Shown in pieces: positions 1 through 8,114 of a stretch of 64,000 nucleotides of DNA. The position numbers and the translations under genes are program-made. Every line of letters begins with the position of its first letter. Position 1 is the stretch's first letter. Origin of the DNA: Holophagae bacterium (GTDB lineage: Bacteria > Acidobacteriota > Holophagae > Acanthopleuribacterales > Acanthopleuribacteraceae); the NCBI GenBank assembly GCA_030429565.1, contig JAUIFE010000007.1:1-64000 (forward strand), read 5' to 3'. Below the pieces are notes generated by a model, which saw only the letters and a program-made list of their open reading frames with translations, made no database searches and was not told where the DNA came from.

Positions 1-225
1 CACGATAGCTGCGCTCGGAGCGTTCGCCACGTTCAGAACGGTCGCCACGATAGCTGCGCTCGGAGCGTTCGCCACGTTCAGAACGGTCGCCACGATAGCT
101 GCGCTCGGAGCGTTCGCCACGTTCAGAACGGTCGCCACGATAGCTGCGCTCGGAGCGTTCGCCACGTTCAGAGCGGTCGCCGCGATAGCTGCGCTCGGAG
201 CGTTCGCCACGTTCAGAACGGTCGC
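1..225 (-). repeat. Five in-frame copies of a 45-bp tandem repeat in the pseudouridine synthase tail
   Basis: Units start at 1, 46, 91, 136 and 181 and are identical apart from single substitutions (for example near 172 and 182). Read on the minus strand each unit encodes GDRSERGERSERSYR, a charged, presumably disordered RNA-binding tail. The array is cut by the window edge, so more copies may follow. The period is an exact multiple of three, so copy-number change would keep the frame. Confidence 0.95.
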
Positions 226-1120
226 CGCCTTCGCCACGAGGTTTGAAGCGACCCTTGAAGCCTTCTGTGCGCCGGCCCACCGTTTTGGGTTTGCCGTCGG
301 TGCTGCGTTTTTGAGTCCACTTAGAGGATTTTGCCGGGCGGCGTCGTACTTCAACGCCGAATTCGCGCAGGAAACGCAAGGGGTTGATGGGAATCAGCGG
401 GTTGTACTGCTGGTCCTTTAGGCGTGAAATTTCAATATCGCTTAGCTCACGCCATTCGCCTTGTGCCAACCCATTGGTTGTCAAAAAAGCGAAAGCGATG
501 CGTTTCAGCTTGGAAACCGGATGGTTGACCACTTCGAACATCTTGCGAATTTGCAGGTTCTTGCCTTCGTACAACACAACCTTTACCCAGGTGTTATTGC
601 CTGGCTTCAAGATTTCCACTTCGCATGGGTTGTAGCGCGTGCCTTCGACTGTTAAGCCGCGTTGCAAGCGTTGCAGTGTGTTTTCAGAAGGTGTGCCGAA
701 AACCTTGACCACGTATATTTTGGGGCACTTCGAGGCCGGTGCCAGCAATTGGTTGGTGAGTTCGCCGTCGTTGGTCAGCAGCAACGCACCTTCGGTATTC
801 ACGTCTAAGCGTCCGACCGGGTACAAGCGGGCTTTGATGCCTCTAACCATATCGGTAACTGTGACGCGGCCCTCGGGGTCGTGGACCGTCGAGACCACCC
901 CTTTGGGTTTGTTAAGGAGAACATAATAGTTGGTGACTTGATCCAACTGAAGCAGGCGCCCTTTGACCTTAATGTGGTCCTTGGCGGCATCTGCCTTGGC
1001 ACCGAGTTCGGTGATCGTTTGCCCGTTGACTGTGACCAGTCCTTGCTGAATCAACAGTTCGGCGTCACGACGTGACGCTACGCCGGCGCGGGCGATAATT
1101 TTCTGTAAGCGCTCTTCCAA
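1..1120 (-). CDS. RsuA/RluB-family 23S/16S rRNA pseudouridine synthase with repetitive C-terminal tail (partial, runs off window start)
   Basis: Converts a specific uridine to pseudouridine in rRNA. The N-terminus is an S4 RNA-binding domain (LQKIIARAGVASRRDAELLI), followed by the catalytic domain with the family motif GRLDVNTEGALLLTNDGEL, whose Asp is the nucleophile, and a later QIRKMFE motif. After about residue 255 the protein becomes basic and then enters tandem 15-residue repeats rich in Arg, Ser, Glu and Gly (positions 1-225). I choose the TTG at 1118-1120: the AGGAG Shine-Dalgarno overlaps the rnc stop codon with a suitable gap and no ATG is available upstream. It is thus translationally coupled to rnc, which ends at 1130. 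The true C-terminus is outside the window. Whether the target is 16S (rsuA) or 23S (rluB/rluE/F) cannot be told from this sequence. Confidence 0.9.
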   Translation of the reverse strand, partial: MEERLQKIIARAGVASRRDAELLIQQGLVTVNGQTITELGAKADAAKDHIKVKGRLLQLDQVTNYYVLLNKPKGVVSTVHDPEGRVTVTDMVRGIKARLYPVGRLDVNTEGALLLTNDGELTNQLLAPASKCPKIYVVKVFGTPSENTLQRLQRGLTVEGTRYNPCEVEILKPGNNTWVKVVLYEGKNLQIRKMFEVVNHPVSKLKRIAFAFLTTNGLAQGEWRELSDIEISRLKDQQYNPLIPINPLRFLREFGVEVRRRPAKSSKWTQKRSTDGKPKTVGRRTEGFKGRFKPRGEGGDRSERGERSERSYRGDRSERGERSERSYRGDRSERGERSERSYRGDRSERGERSERSYRGDRSERGERSERSYR

Positions 1121-1129
1121 AGTAGGCTC

Positions 1130-1846
1130 CTATTTGGCCTGAACCGCCTGGTTTTCGACGAGATATACGTTCCAAAAGCGTTCGTCTTCCAACAACAGTC
1201 TGGCACTCTCTTGCTGGGCGTTTTTTTTGGAAGTCCCTTCGCCGGTTGGTCCTGCGTAATCACCAACTTCGGCGCAGACGCGGAAAACACGACTGTGTGC
1301 CGGTCCTTCCTCGCTTTTTAAGATGTACTTCGGCAAACCCAGCCCTTGTTCTTGAAGTTTTTCCTGAAGCAGTGTTTTAAAATCCACCGCGTTTTTTATT
1401 TCTATGGTTGCGTTGGCGATGTCCTCGCCAAGTAAAAATTGAATGAGTTGGTCGGCTTGATCGAGGCCGCCGTCTAGTGAAACAGCGCCGATAAGTGCTT
1501 CGACCGCATCAGCTAAAATGGATGTTTTTTTGTGGCCGCCCGCTTTTCGTTCTCCGCGACCCAGGCGAAGTACCTCGCCGAGTTGGATCTCTTTGGCCTT
1601 GCGGGCCAAGGTCTTTGACGACACCAATACCGATTTGAGTTTTGAAAGGGTCCCTTCGTTTTTGTTGGGAAACTGCAAGTACAGATTCCGCGAAACCACA
1701 TAACCCAAGATCGAGTCGCCAAGGAATTCCAGGCGTTCGTTGTGGGGCACGGATCGTTCGTAACCGTAGGAAGAGTGCGTCAGGGCCTGTAAAAGAAGTT
1801 CTTTGTTTTCGAACTTATATTGAATGATTTCCTCTAAACGATCCAT
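1130..1846 (-). CDS. rnc: Ribonuclease III
   Basis: Double-stranded-RNA endonuclease that processes rRNA precursors and structured mRNAs. The RNase III signature NERLEFLGDSILGYVVS is near residue 35, with the second acidic cluster in ADAVEALIGAV around residue 110, both needed for Mg2+ catalysis. The C-terminal 70 residues (DFKTLLQEKLQEQGLGLPKY... to the end) form a dsRNA-binding domain. 238 residues, usual family length. I place the start at the ATG at 1844-1846 because GGGAG lies just upstream; an in-frame TTG at 1858 would add four residues. The stop codon overlaps the ribosome-binding site of the downstream pseudouridine synthase gene, indicating a two-gene operon for RNA maturation. Confidence 0.95.
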   Translation of the reverse strand: MDRLEEIIQYKFENKELLLQALTHSSYGYERSVPHNERLEFLGDSILGYVVSRNLYLQFPNKNEGTLSKLKSVLVSSKTLARKAKEIQLGEVLRLGRGERKAGGHKKTSILADAVEALIGAVSLDGGLDQADQLIQFLLGEDIANATIEIKNAVDFKTLLQEKLQEQGLGLPKYILKSEEGPAHSRVFRVCAEVGDYAGPTGEGTSKKNAQQESARLLLEDERFWNVYLVENQAVQAK

Positions 1847-2250
1847 GACGACTCCCAATTCAAGCGCTCTATCATAGGGGAAAAGGAGCAGGCTGTCCAG
1901 CTTCCAGAGCAGAGGGTACTGAAATAAAACGAGCTCACCGCCTACCTTTAGCTAGGCGGTTCGGTGCGAGCGACGTCGCTGCTGCTCGGGTTTCCTCCAT
2001 TGTGCTATTGATTGATGGAGCTTTTGATTTGTACGTTGTTTTTAGTTTAAACAGGATTTGTATTTGTCCGGTAAAAAAACGTGTTTTCCGAAGAGAAAGA
2101 AGCGTAAGATTGGTGGATAACCCATGAACGAAAGTTTTCAGATGGTTGCCTTTCGAGTCGTAGGATTGCTGTGTCGCTAGACGCAATGGGCTGCCTGTCT
2201 TTCAGATTGGGTGTGGGGGTCATTCGCGTTTTTGCAGCATGGAGCGGTCA
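1847..2250. other. Intergenic region between divergent rnc and GGDEF genes
   Basis: About 400 bp with no convincing gene; an 83-codon minus-strand frame (1935-2186) has no recognisable domain and no good ribosome-binding site. It must hold the promoters of both divergent units. An 8-bp hairpin is present at 1937-1960. Confidence 0.6.
1937..1960 (-). terminator. Possible hairpin terminator/attenuator upstream of rnc
   Basis: Perfect 8-bp stem ACCGCCTA/TAGGCGGT with an 8-nt loop. On the minus strand it is followed by a T-rich but interrupted stretch (GTTTTATTT). It lies in the rnc leader, so could attenuate rnc, but the tail is weak. Confidence 0.3.
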
Positions 2251-3309
2251 ATGGGCTCTTCTCTAGAGAAAAAGTACATTGAAGTCATTGAAATCATCTT
2301 GGAATCGCTTTTGCCTGCCGAGGCGGAAGAGTTGCAAGCGTTGCTGCAACCTTTGCGCATATTTATTCACGACATTCCCCGATTTTCCTCCAATCTGATT
2401 TTTGTCTCTAAGTTTCGTGCCTTCCTAGAAACCCGGGATGCGCTCCTTGCCAAGCAGGCTTGTACCGGTCCCGATGCACCCGGTAAAGAGCAGCAAGCCA
2501 AAAAAACCGTTAACCAGCTCCTCGACCAAGCGCTCGAATTACTTGAAAAGGCGCTCCATTCCTCGCATGAAGTCGGTGGCGACCTCGCCGGCATTATGGC
2601 CACCATTCAGCAGGCTAAAAGTGCCAACAATTTGCGCGCGCTTTCCGAGATGGTGATTGATGCCGGTTCGCGCATGCACTCCGTGAACCAGGGTTTTCAG
2701 GATGATGTGGGTCGGCTCGCGGTTGAGTTGACCTACTACCAAAAGCAAATTGCGTCATTGGAAAGCGAGCTTAAGCAGCGCCGCGCCGAAGCGGAACGCG
2801 ATCACCTGACCCGCTTGTGGAACCGCCGCATGTTTGATCGCGATCTCGAAGAGGCCGTAGCCGGCGCCGAGCGGTTCCTGGCGCCGCTGTGTCTGCTGCT
2901 GGTTGATATCGACCATTTCAAGACCATTAATGATGAATGTGGGCATCAGGTTGGCGACGATGTCTTGGTGAACTTTTCCTCCGTGCTAAACAATGGCTTG
3001 CGCGAGATTGATCGTACCTACCGTTTGGGGGGTGATGAGTTCGCTGTTATTTTTTCCGGAGGCGGTTTCGAGCAATCACGCATGATCGCCTCACGCTTGC
3101 ACGAGTACGTCGGTCGCAATCCTTATTTGGTTGAAAAAGAGCGGTTTCAAACCACCATCAGCGGTGGTTTGGCTTTGTTTCGGCCAGGTGAATCCAGGGC
3201 CGCCTTTTTTAAGCGTGCCGACGACTTGCTCTATCGCGCCAAACGCGGCGGCCGCAATCGCATTTGTTGGGACGAGGCGGCGTCGCCCGGCCCCGCCGAC
3301 GCCCTTTAG
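2251..3309 (+). CDS. Diguanylate cyclase (GGDEF domain) with helical N-terminal region
   Basis: Makes the second messenger cyclic di-GMP from two GTP. Residues 1-170 are an alpha-helical region of unknown class with a predicted coiled coil (TYYQKQIASLESELKQRRAE) leading into the GGDEF domain (about 175-340). The domain opens with the DHLTRLWNRR motif, has the metal-binding LLVDIDHFKTIND segment, and an intact GGDEF active site near residue 260. An allosteric I-site RxxD (REID) sits exactly five residues upstream of GGDEF, so product inhibition is expected. No membrane segment is visible, so it is cytoplasmic. The ATG at 2251 has GGAG six bases upstream; an ATG at 2239 lacks such a site. Monocistronic. 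Confidence 0.92.
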   Translation: MGSSLEKKYIEVIEIILESLLPAEAEELQALLQPLRIFIHDIPRFSSNLIFVSKFRAFLETRDALLAKQACTGPDAPGKEQQAKKTVNQLLDQALELLEKALHSSHEVGGDLAGIMATIQQAKSANNLRALSEMVIDAGSRMHSVNQGFQDDVGRLAVELTYYQKQIASLESELKQRRAEAERDHLTRLWNRRMFDRDLEEAVAGAERFLAPLCLLLVDIDHFKTINDECGHQVGDDVLVNFSSVLNNGLREIDRTYRLGGDEFAVIFSGGGFEQSRMIASRLHEYVGRNPYLVEKERFQTTISGGLALFRPGESRAAFFKRADDLLYRAKRGGRNRICWDEAASPGPADAL

Positions 3310-3329
3310 CCGCCGGCGTGATTCTTTTT
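3299..3329 (+). terminator. Possible weak terminator after the GGDEF gene
   Basis: Five-bp stem ACGCC/GGCGT with an 11-nt loop spanning the stop codon, followed by a T-rich run (3322-3329). Short stem, so low confidence. Confidence 0.3.
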
Positions 3330-3689
3330 CGACTTTTTCAAGGGCCCGCGCGTTTCTAAGCAAGACCTTGCGGCGCTGTTGTTGCTGTGCCGCCCTGTGC
3401 TTGTCGTGACGCGTTTGCGACTGATGCGCCGATACCGTCCTGCTTGGCAGGGTTGCGGCATTTGGGTAGGATGATTCCTCAGCGCCGCCGACGCGACCAT
3501 TGATTGGCCCGTATCTTTTACCAGGACAGGGTTTGCTATCGGTCCTGGTCAGAAATGCGGGCGAGGAACGGCCTCGTAAGCGCGATCTACGAATCTCATG
3601 GTTTAGATCGCTGACACTGCGCTCGGGTAAGGCTTTGTCCTCACCTTGTCGCTTTGTCCTCGTGTGATTTACTTTCAGGAGTCCCTCGA
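3310..3689. other. Intergenic region with three successive perfect hairpins and a 19-bp-period direct repeat
   Basis: No gene is supported. Hairpins: ACCAGGAC/GTCCTGGT (3520-3549), CGAGG/CCTCG (about 3562-3576) and GCGATCTA/TAGATCGC (3582-3611). Then GCTTTGTCCTC occurs twice, at 3632-3642 and 3651-3661, just before the lipoprotein ribosome-binding site. This could be a structured leader or regulator binding region of the downstream gene. Confidence 0.55.
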
Positions 3690-5126
3690 ATGATTAAGAA
3701 GTGTCTGGTTTTATTGTGTATTGCCGCGTTGACCGCGGCCTGTGAGCCGCTGGAGACCGGTGATCCGCCCACCTTCACCAGTGCCGTGACCGCAACCGCC
3801 CTCAGTGAAAGTCAAATTGCCCTCTCGTGGGCGCCCGCTTCCGACGACCTGTTAGAGCCTGAAGAGCTGAGTTACGCCATTTGGTATGCCAAAAGCTCCG
3901 ATTCCTTTGATACGGCTACCGACAGTCCTACCGTGGTCACCCCAGAAGGCGCGCACGGCTATGCGCTGTTGGGCTTGGAGGCGGACACCGAATACCGCAT
4001 TACCGTTCGCGCTCGGGATCGTGGCAACAGTTACAGTACGGCGCCAAGTAGCGATAACCAGACCAAGGTCCTTAAGACGACCACCGCTTCCGCCGGCAAG
4101 TTTCGCAAGGAAGTTGTCATTGATCTTTCGCAAACTCCGACCGGTTTGGCGGTTGGCGTGGGCGATAACGCACCGCGAGCGACCGTCGCCTTGTTGAATG
4201 GTAACCTTTTGACGCTACAGACGTTTAACAGCTCTGATCAAGCTGAAACCACCAGTGATCTCAATTTTGGTGCGAGCGTAACCGAGGCTCACTTCGTGCG
4301 CAACCGCGACAACCTCAATTACGATGATTTGTTTGTGATTGCCGGTGATACCTTGGTTTACTTGCCCAACGACGGCTCCGGTTACGATATCGACGACCTT
4401 GAGCAGCCGTTTACCGGGTCGGCCTTGGTCAATACCTTTTCCTATCTGCGCGGTAGCGCGGGTGTGACCGCGGTGATGTATCAAGACAGTGGCAATACTT
4501 ACCTCTACGAGCATGACGGCGATGGAACTTTTACCGCTCAGACGGTGCCGACCGTTGCGAGTGGGGAGCGCGTCAAGTTGATGAACGTCAATAAGGACAA
4601 TCGTCCTGACTTGGTGTTCTTCGGGCCTGACGGTGTGGAAATTGCCCTGGGTGACGACGACGACTTTGGATTCGATCGTCGTGATGAGGTTGACGACGAC
4701 TTTTCCCGTATCGCCGACCAGCACACTTTGTATGTGGTTGATTACGACGGTGACGGCGACGATGATATCTGTATTCTCGAGCGTGATCGTGACGGCAGCC
4801 CTGAAACGAAGTTTCACGTGTACACGAACAATGACGGGACCTTCTCGACGCGGGCTGTGACCGACTACGGTGATGCGTTGTACGGTGATCCCAGCTTTCC
4901 GAAACTGGGCACGACCGACCGTCGATCGGTGTTGATGGTGCAAGAATCCTCAAATACCGCATTGCTTTACGACACGCCGCGTGATTCGAGCCAGGATGGT
5001 ATTTACGGTGGCTCTGGTCAAGCCGGATGGGCGCGTTTTATCGACATCAATGGGGATAACTTCGAAGACTTAGTTTTGCTGTCCGCGTCGAGTGATAAGC
5101 TGACGGTCCTGTTTGGTCGTCAATAA
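3690..5126 (+). CDS. Secreted lipoprotein with fibronectin type III domain and FG-GAP/VCBS-type repeats
   Basis: Predicted outer-surface or periplasmic lipoprotein of unknown role. The N-terminus is a lipoprotein signal peptide ending in the lipobox LTAAC, with Cys18 as the acylated residue. Residues ~27-120 form a fibronectin type III domain (WAPASDD..., LEADTEYRITVRARD). The rest is repetitive and Asp-rich, with calcium-binding-type FG-GAP/VCBS loops such as VDYDGDGDDDICIL and DINGDNFEDLVLL, suggesting a beta-propeller. The start is ATG 3690, preceded by AGGAG at good spacing; an in-frame upstream start at 3654 would bury the signal peptide. It is followed directly by a strong terminator, so it is monocistronic. 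Probably surface adhesion or recognition, by inference only. Confidence 0.85.
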   Translation: MIKKCLVLLCIAALTAACEPLETGDPPTFTSAVTATALSESQIALSWAPASDDLLEPEELSYAIWYAKSSDSFDTATDSPTVVTPEGAHGYALLGLEADTEYRITVRARDRGNSYSTAPSSDNQTKVLKTTTASAGKFRKEVVIDLSQTPTGLAVGVGDNAPRATVALLNGNLLTLQTFNSSDQAETTSDLNFGASVTEAHFVRNRDNLNYDDLFVIAGDTLVYLPNDGSGYDIDDLEQPFTGSALVNTFSYLRGSAGVTAVMYQDSGNTYLYEHDGDGTFTAQTVPTVASGERVKLMNVNKDNRPDLVFFGPDGVEIALGDDDDFGFDRRDEVDDDFSRIADQHTLYVVDYDGDGDDDICILERDRDGSPETKFHVYTNNDGTFSTRAVTDYGDALYGDPSFPKLGTTDRRSVLMVQESSNTALLYDTPRDSSQDGIYGGSGQAGWARFIDINGDNFEDLVLLSASSDKLTVLFGRQ

Positions 5127-5167
5127 GAAAAAAAACGCGCCGGCGAAGCTCGTCGGCCATCGTGTTT

Positions 5168-5219
5168 AGCAATCGCCAGGGTTGAATAAGTCGTTTCGAT
5201 CCTGGCGATTGCTGTTTTT
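5168..5219 (+). terminator. Rho-independent terminator of the lipoprotein gene
   Basis: Perfect 13-bp inverted repeat (AGCAATCGCCAGG at 5168-5180, complement at 5201-5213) with a 20-nt loop, followed by GTTTTTG. Confidence 0.8.
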
Positions 5220-5301
5220 GATTTGCGCAAAAAAAACGTGTTTGGCGTAAAAGGTCTGCGCTTACAAAATGCGTTCCTCTAAAACCTGAACGGCTGTCGG
5301 C

Positions 5302-5330
5302 TTGAATATTACCGAATTTTGGGGTATCAT
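5302..5330 (+). promoter_or_regulatory. Putative sigma-70-type promoter of carD
   Basis: TTGAAT (5302-5307) and TATCAT (5325-5330) are separated by exactly 17 bp. The expected start of transcription near 5337 would give a leader of about 24 nt before the carD ATG. Based on consensus match only. Confidence 0.6.
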
Positions 5331-5360
5331 TGGGGCGACTTTGATAGTAAGGGACGTGAT

Positions 5361-5921
5361 ATGTATAAACCTGGAGACCATGTATTCTATCCGAAGGGCG
5401 GCGTGTTCGTCATCGAGAAAGAATGCGATAAGACAATCGCGGGTCGGAAACTTCACTTCTATGACCTTGTTTCTTGCGATGGTAAAACGAAAATCAGCAT
5501 CCCTACGGATAACGTTGAGCGCGTAGGCGTTCGCCGCTTGGTATCCGAATCTGAACTTCAGAACTGTGTCGAGTCTTGGACTCCCGATCAGAAAATCTCC
5601 AAATTGCACCACAAAAACCGCAAAAGTCGTTTCGAGTTGATGCGTCAATCCGGCAACTTTACCGACATGGGTACCGTGGTTGTCACCATCCATCACCTCA
5701 TCAACAAAACCAAAGCCACCTTTGAAGAGAAGCGTATGTACGACCAGATCCGCAAGCGATTGGTCGACGAAATCGAAATCGTCAAAGACCTGGAAACGGA
5801 TCAAGCGGATACTTACCTGCAACAAGTACTCGATGAGGCGATTACCCGCAAGCCGCCCAAAGGTGAAACCGACAGCGACGAGAACCAACTTGTCGAAGAA
5901 ACCGAAGAGGTTTTCTCCTAG
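5361..5921 (+). CDS. CarD/CdnL-family RNA-polymerase-binding transcriptional regulator
   Basis: Binds the RNA polymerase beta subunit and stabilises open promoter complexes, mostly at rRNA and housekeeping promoters (known for the family). The first ~65 residues are the RNAP-interaction domain shared with Mfd (MYKPGDHVFYPKGGVFVIEK), and residues ~70-160 are the helical DNA-contacting domain; the tail is acidic. 186 residues, typical length. ATG 5361 is supported by AAGGGA seven bases upstream. It has its own consensus-like promoter and terminator, so is transcribed alone, as expected for a globally acting factor. CdnL (essential) and CarD subtypes cannot be separated with certainty here. Confidence 0.9.
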   Translation: MYKPGDHVFYPKGGVFVIEKECDKTIAGRKLHFYDLVSCDGKTKISIPTDNVERVGVRRLVSESELQNCVESWTPDQKISKLHHKNRKSRFELMRQSGNFTDMGTVVVTIHHLINKTKATFEEKRMYDQIRKRLVDEIEIVKDLETDQADTYLQQVLDEAITRKPPKGETDSDENQLVEETEEVFS

Positions 5922-6258
5922 CGCTTTCCCATCATTGATCCCTAAACAACCCGATGTTAAAACATTACAAAAAGGACCAGGCTGGACGTCTGGTCCTTTT
6001 TGTTTGTGGACCTTCGCTTTCTTCCTTTTCGGTCCCCTTCACCGTTTTTTTGTTTATGCTTAGACCTAAATGGCTGGATGCAGTCGCACAAGACGTTGAG
6101 GCAGCCTGAGTTGAGAACAGTGCAGGTGTGCTTGACGCCGCCGACGAGTTTTCTCACCACGGCTTGCCGCTCGGCAATTGTGCGAGGACTTTGCCCCGAA
6201 TAGCTTTCTTTGGGGTAGACTTTGCCGATGTCCGGCTCTTTTTTGAAATGAGGCCTTT
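5922..6258. other. Intergenic region between carD and pgpA
   Basis: Contains the carD terminator (5969-6005). From 6010 to 6258 I see no gene and no convincing promoter match; pgpA transcription must begin here. Confidence 0.6.
5969..6005 (+). terminator. Rho-independent terminator of carD
   Basis: Twelve-bp stem AAAAAGGACCAG/CTGGTCCTTTTT around a 9-nt loop, with a T run continuing to 6003. A-rich on the left, so may act on both strands. Confidence 0.9.
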
Positions 6259-6753
6259 ATGGGATCCCTGCCACCAAAAAAAATGCCGTTCAAACCCATC
6301 GGCTACTTTCATTGGACCGTGGCCACCGTGTTTGGCTCCGGCTTCAGTCCCTTTGCTCCCGGCACCGCCGGCTCGATTATGTCGTTGCTTATTCTCTACT
6401 GGATTTTTCCCGCCGCGCTGCCGCTCCAACTTGTTGGTTTGCTATTGTTTACTGCGCTTGCCGTGATTTCCTCGGGTTTTGTTGCCGAGAAAACCGAAAC
6501 CAAGGATCCTTCCATTGTGGTTGCCGATGAGTTCGTCGGTATGTACGCCACCTTTCTTTTCTGTCAGCGGCCTCTTTCGCCTGAAGTGATGGTTATTGGT
6601 TTGGTGTTGTTCCGTATTTTTGATATTTGGAAACCCTGGCCCGCCTACCGGTTGGAGACCTTACCCGGTGGCTTTGGCATTGTGCTCGACGACCTTGTCG
6701 CCGGGCTCTATGCCATGATCTTGCTGCAGGTTGCGATCAGGTGGTTGTTATGA
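6259..6753 (+). CDS. pgpA: Phosphatidylglycerophosphatase A
   Basis: Removes the phosphate from phosphatidylglycerophosphate to give phosphatidylglycerol in the inner membrane. Family motifs are all present: GFSPFAPGTAGS near residue 28, DPSIVVADEFVG near 75 (metal-binding Asp/Glu), LFRIFDIWKPWP near 117, and GGFGIVLDDLVAG near 137. Three or four hydrophobic membrane segments are visible. 164 residues matches the family. ATG 6259 has GAGG five bases upstream. Its TGA overlaps the ribF ATG (ATGA), so the two are translationally coupled. Confidence 0.95.
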   Translation: MGSLPPKKMPFKPIGYFHWTVATVFGSGFSPFAPGTAGSIMSLLILYWIFPAALPLQLVGLLLFTALAVISSGFVAEKTETKDPSIVVADEFVGMYATFLFCQRPLSPEVMVIGLVLFRIFDIWKPWPAYRLETLPGGFGIVLDDLVAGLYAMILLQVAIRWLL

Positions 6754-7685
6754 AGGTGTTCGATCAAAACCAGGCGGTGACCACGCCGGTGGTTTTGATG
6801 ATCGGCAACTTTGACGGTGTTCACCGCGGTCACCAAGCGATGATCGCCCGTGCCCGCGAAAAAGCGGCGCGTTTGGCGGCGCTACCCGCGATACTCAGTT
6901 TTCAGCCGCATCCGCTAAAGGTGCTGGCGCCGGCTAAGGCGCCAAAACTGTTGCAAACACCGTTGCAAAAAGAAGCCCTGCTGCGCCACTACGGGATCGG
7001 TGCTTACATTGTCAAAACCTTTGATCATGCCTTGGCCGCCTTATCACCGCGTGCCTTTGTCGCCAACTTGTGTGAGCAGATCGAGATTCGCGCGCTTATG
7101 GTGGGTTTTAACTTTCGCTTTGGGCACCAACGTGCCGGTGATGTGCAGACATTACAGGTGCTTGCGCCCGAGTTTGGCTTCGAGTTCGAGCATGTTGAGG
7201 CGCAGTGTCGCGATGCTGAAACCATCTCTTCGTCACGAATTCGCGCCTGTGTCGCTGCCGGTCGCATTGGCGAGGCCGTGGCCCTGTTAGGTCGGCCCTA
7301 CTTTTTGCAAGGGCAGGTCACCAAGGGGCGTCAGCTCGGTCGCACGATTGGTGCGCCAACCGCTAACTTAACCGTTTACAATGAATTACTGCCGCGCTTC
7401 GGCGTGTATGCCTCCTGGGCACGTGTGCGCGGTGAATGGTATCGGGCGATTACCAATGTCGGCACCAACCCGACTGTCGGCGCGGTTGGCACGCGCGTGG
7501 AAACCCACTTGTTTGAATTCGCCGGTGACCTTTACGGCGAAGAGCTGCTGTTGTGTTTGGGGGTGTTCATGCGTGAAGAGCGGCGTTTTGATAATTTAGA
7601 AAAGTTATCTGAACAAATACAAAACGACTTTGCGCAGCGCCTAACCTTCTTGGATCTAACACCGCCGGCCTTTGACATTCTCTAG
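6750..7685 (+). CDS. ribF: Bifunctional riboflavin kinase/FAD synthetase
   Basis: Phosphorylates riboflavin to FMN and adenylates FMN to FAD. Residues ~15-165 are the nucleotidyltransferase (FAD synthetase) part with GNFDGVHRGHQ and, later, the ETISSSRIR motif. Residues ~185-305 are the riboflavin kinase barrel, with GRTIGAPTANL and the GVYASWARV and NVGTNPTVG segments. 311 residues is the normal size. The start ATG at 6750 overlaps the pgpA stop codon by 4 bp. No dedicated terminator was seen beyond a small hairpin near 7720. Confidence 0.95.
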   Translation: MKVFDQNQAVTTPVVLMIGNFDGVHRGHQAMIARAREKAARLAALPAILSFQPHPLKVLAPAKAPKLLQTPLQKEALLRHYGIGAYIVKTFDHALAALSPRAFVANLCEQIEIRALMVGFNFRFGHQRAGDVQTLQVLAPEFGFEFEHVEAQCRDAETISSSRIRACVAAGRIGEAVALLGRPYFLQGQVTKGRQLGRTIGAPTANLTVYNELLPRFGVYASWARVRGEWYRAITNVGTNPTVGAVGTRVETHLFEFAGDLYGEELLLCLGVFMREERRFDNLEKLSEQIQNDFAQRLTFLDLTPPAFDIL

Positions 7686-8114
7686 CTCGAACGGCGCGAT
7701 CCCGCATCGCCCCTTTTGACCGAGATTTCGGTTAGCCGGCGATTTTTTGCCAAAACCAACTGCTGCTAACGCCATTTTCACGGCCCAGCCCGACTTTGGA
7801 TGGACGAGCTTTGACGGTTCGCCTGATTCCGTCGGCGAGCGCCGGCGGCGGTGCTCTCGGTTCGCTTCGGCAAGCCCGCCGTCAGACTGGCCAAGCGCCC
7901 CTTAACCGTGGTATCGTTTCCGATTCCAAGGGATTACCGGGCTCATGTTATTCGCCGTCCCACCCGCACCTGTGGCGACGGCAGATCCCGCCGTGCCATT
8001 GGGTTTTTGCACCGGCTCGACCCGCTTTCGGGATGGCGGGTGTACCTTGGTGTCGCGCCCGCCGGCCACGCTAGGGCCGGGTCTTGGTGGCCGGATCTTT
8101 TGGGGGAAGGTTCC
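7686..8114. other. Intergenic region upstream of ispDF
   Basis: No gene supported. A frame continuous with ispDF extends upstream to 7851, but its Arg-rich translation matches no IspD and no ribosome-binding site precedes it. A small hairpin ACCGA/TCGGT followed a little later by a T run lies near 7720-7750 and could end ribF transcription. Confidence 0.5.

Noticed and set aside
1..225. CRISPR-like repeat array
   Set aside because: The 45-bp units are contiguous with no unique spacers and lie in frame within a coding sequence; they encode a 15-residue protein repeat.
4215..4943. 242-residue antisense frame within the lipoprotein gene
   Set aside because: No domain or start signal; the plus strand encodes a clear lipoprotein with FG-GAP repeats.
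7851..8114. 88-codon N-terminal extension of ispDF
   Set aside because: Arg-rich with no IspD similarity; the ATG at 8115 has a good purine-rich ribosome-binding site and starts directly at the nucleotide-binding motif.
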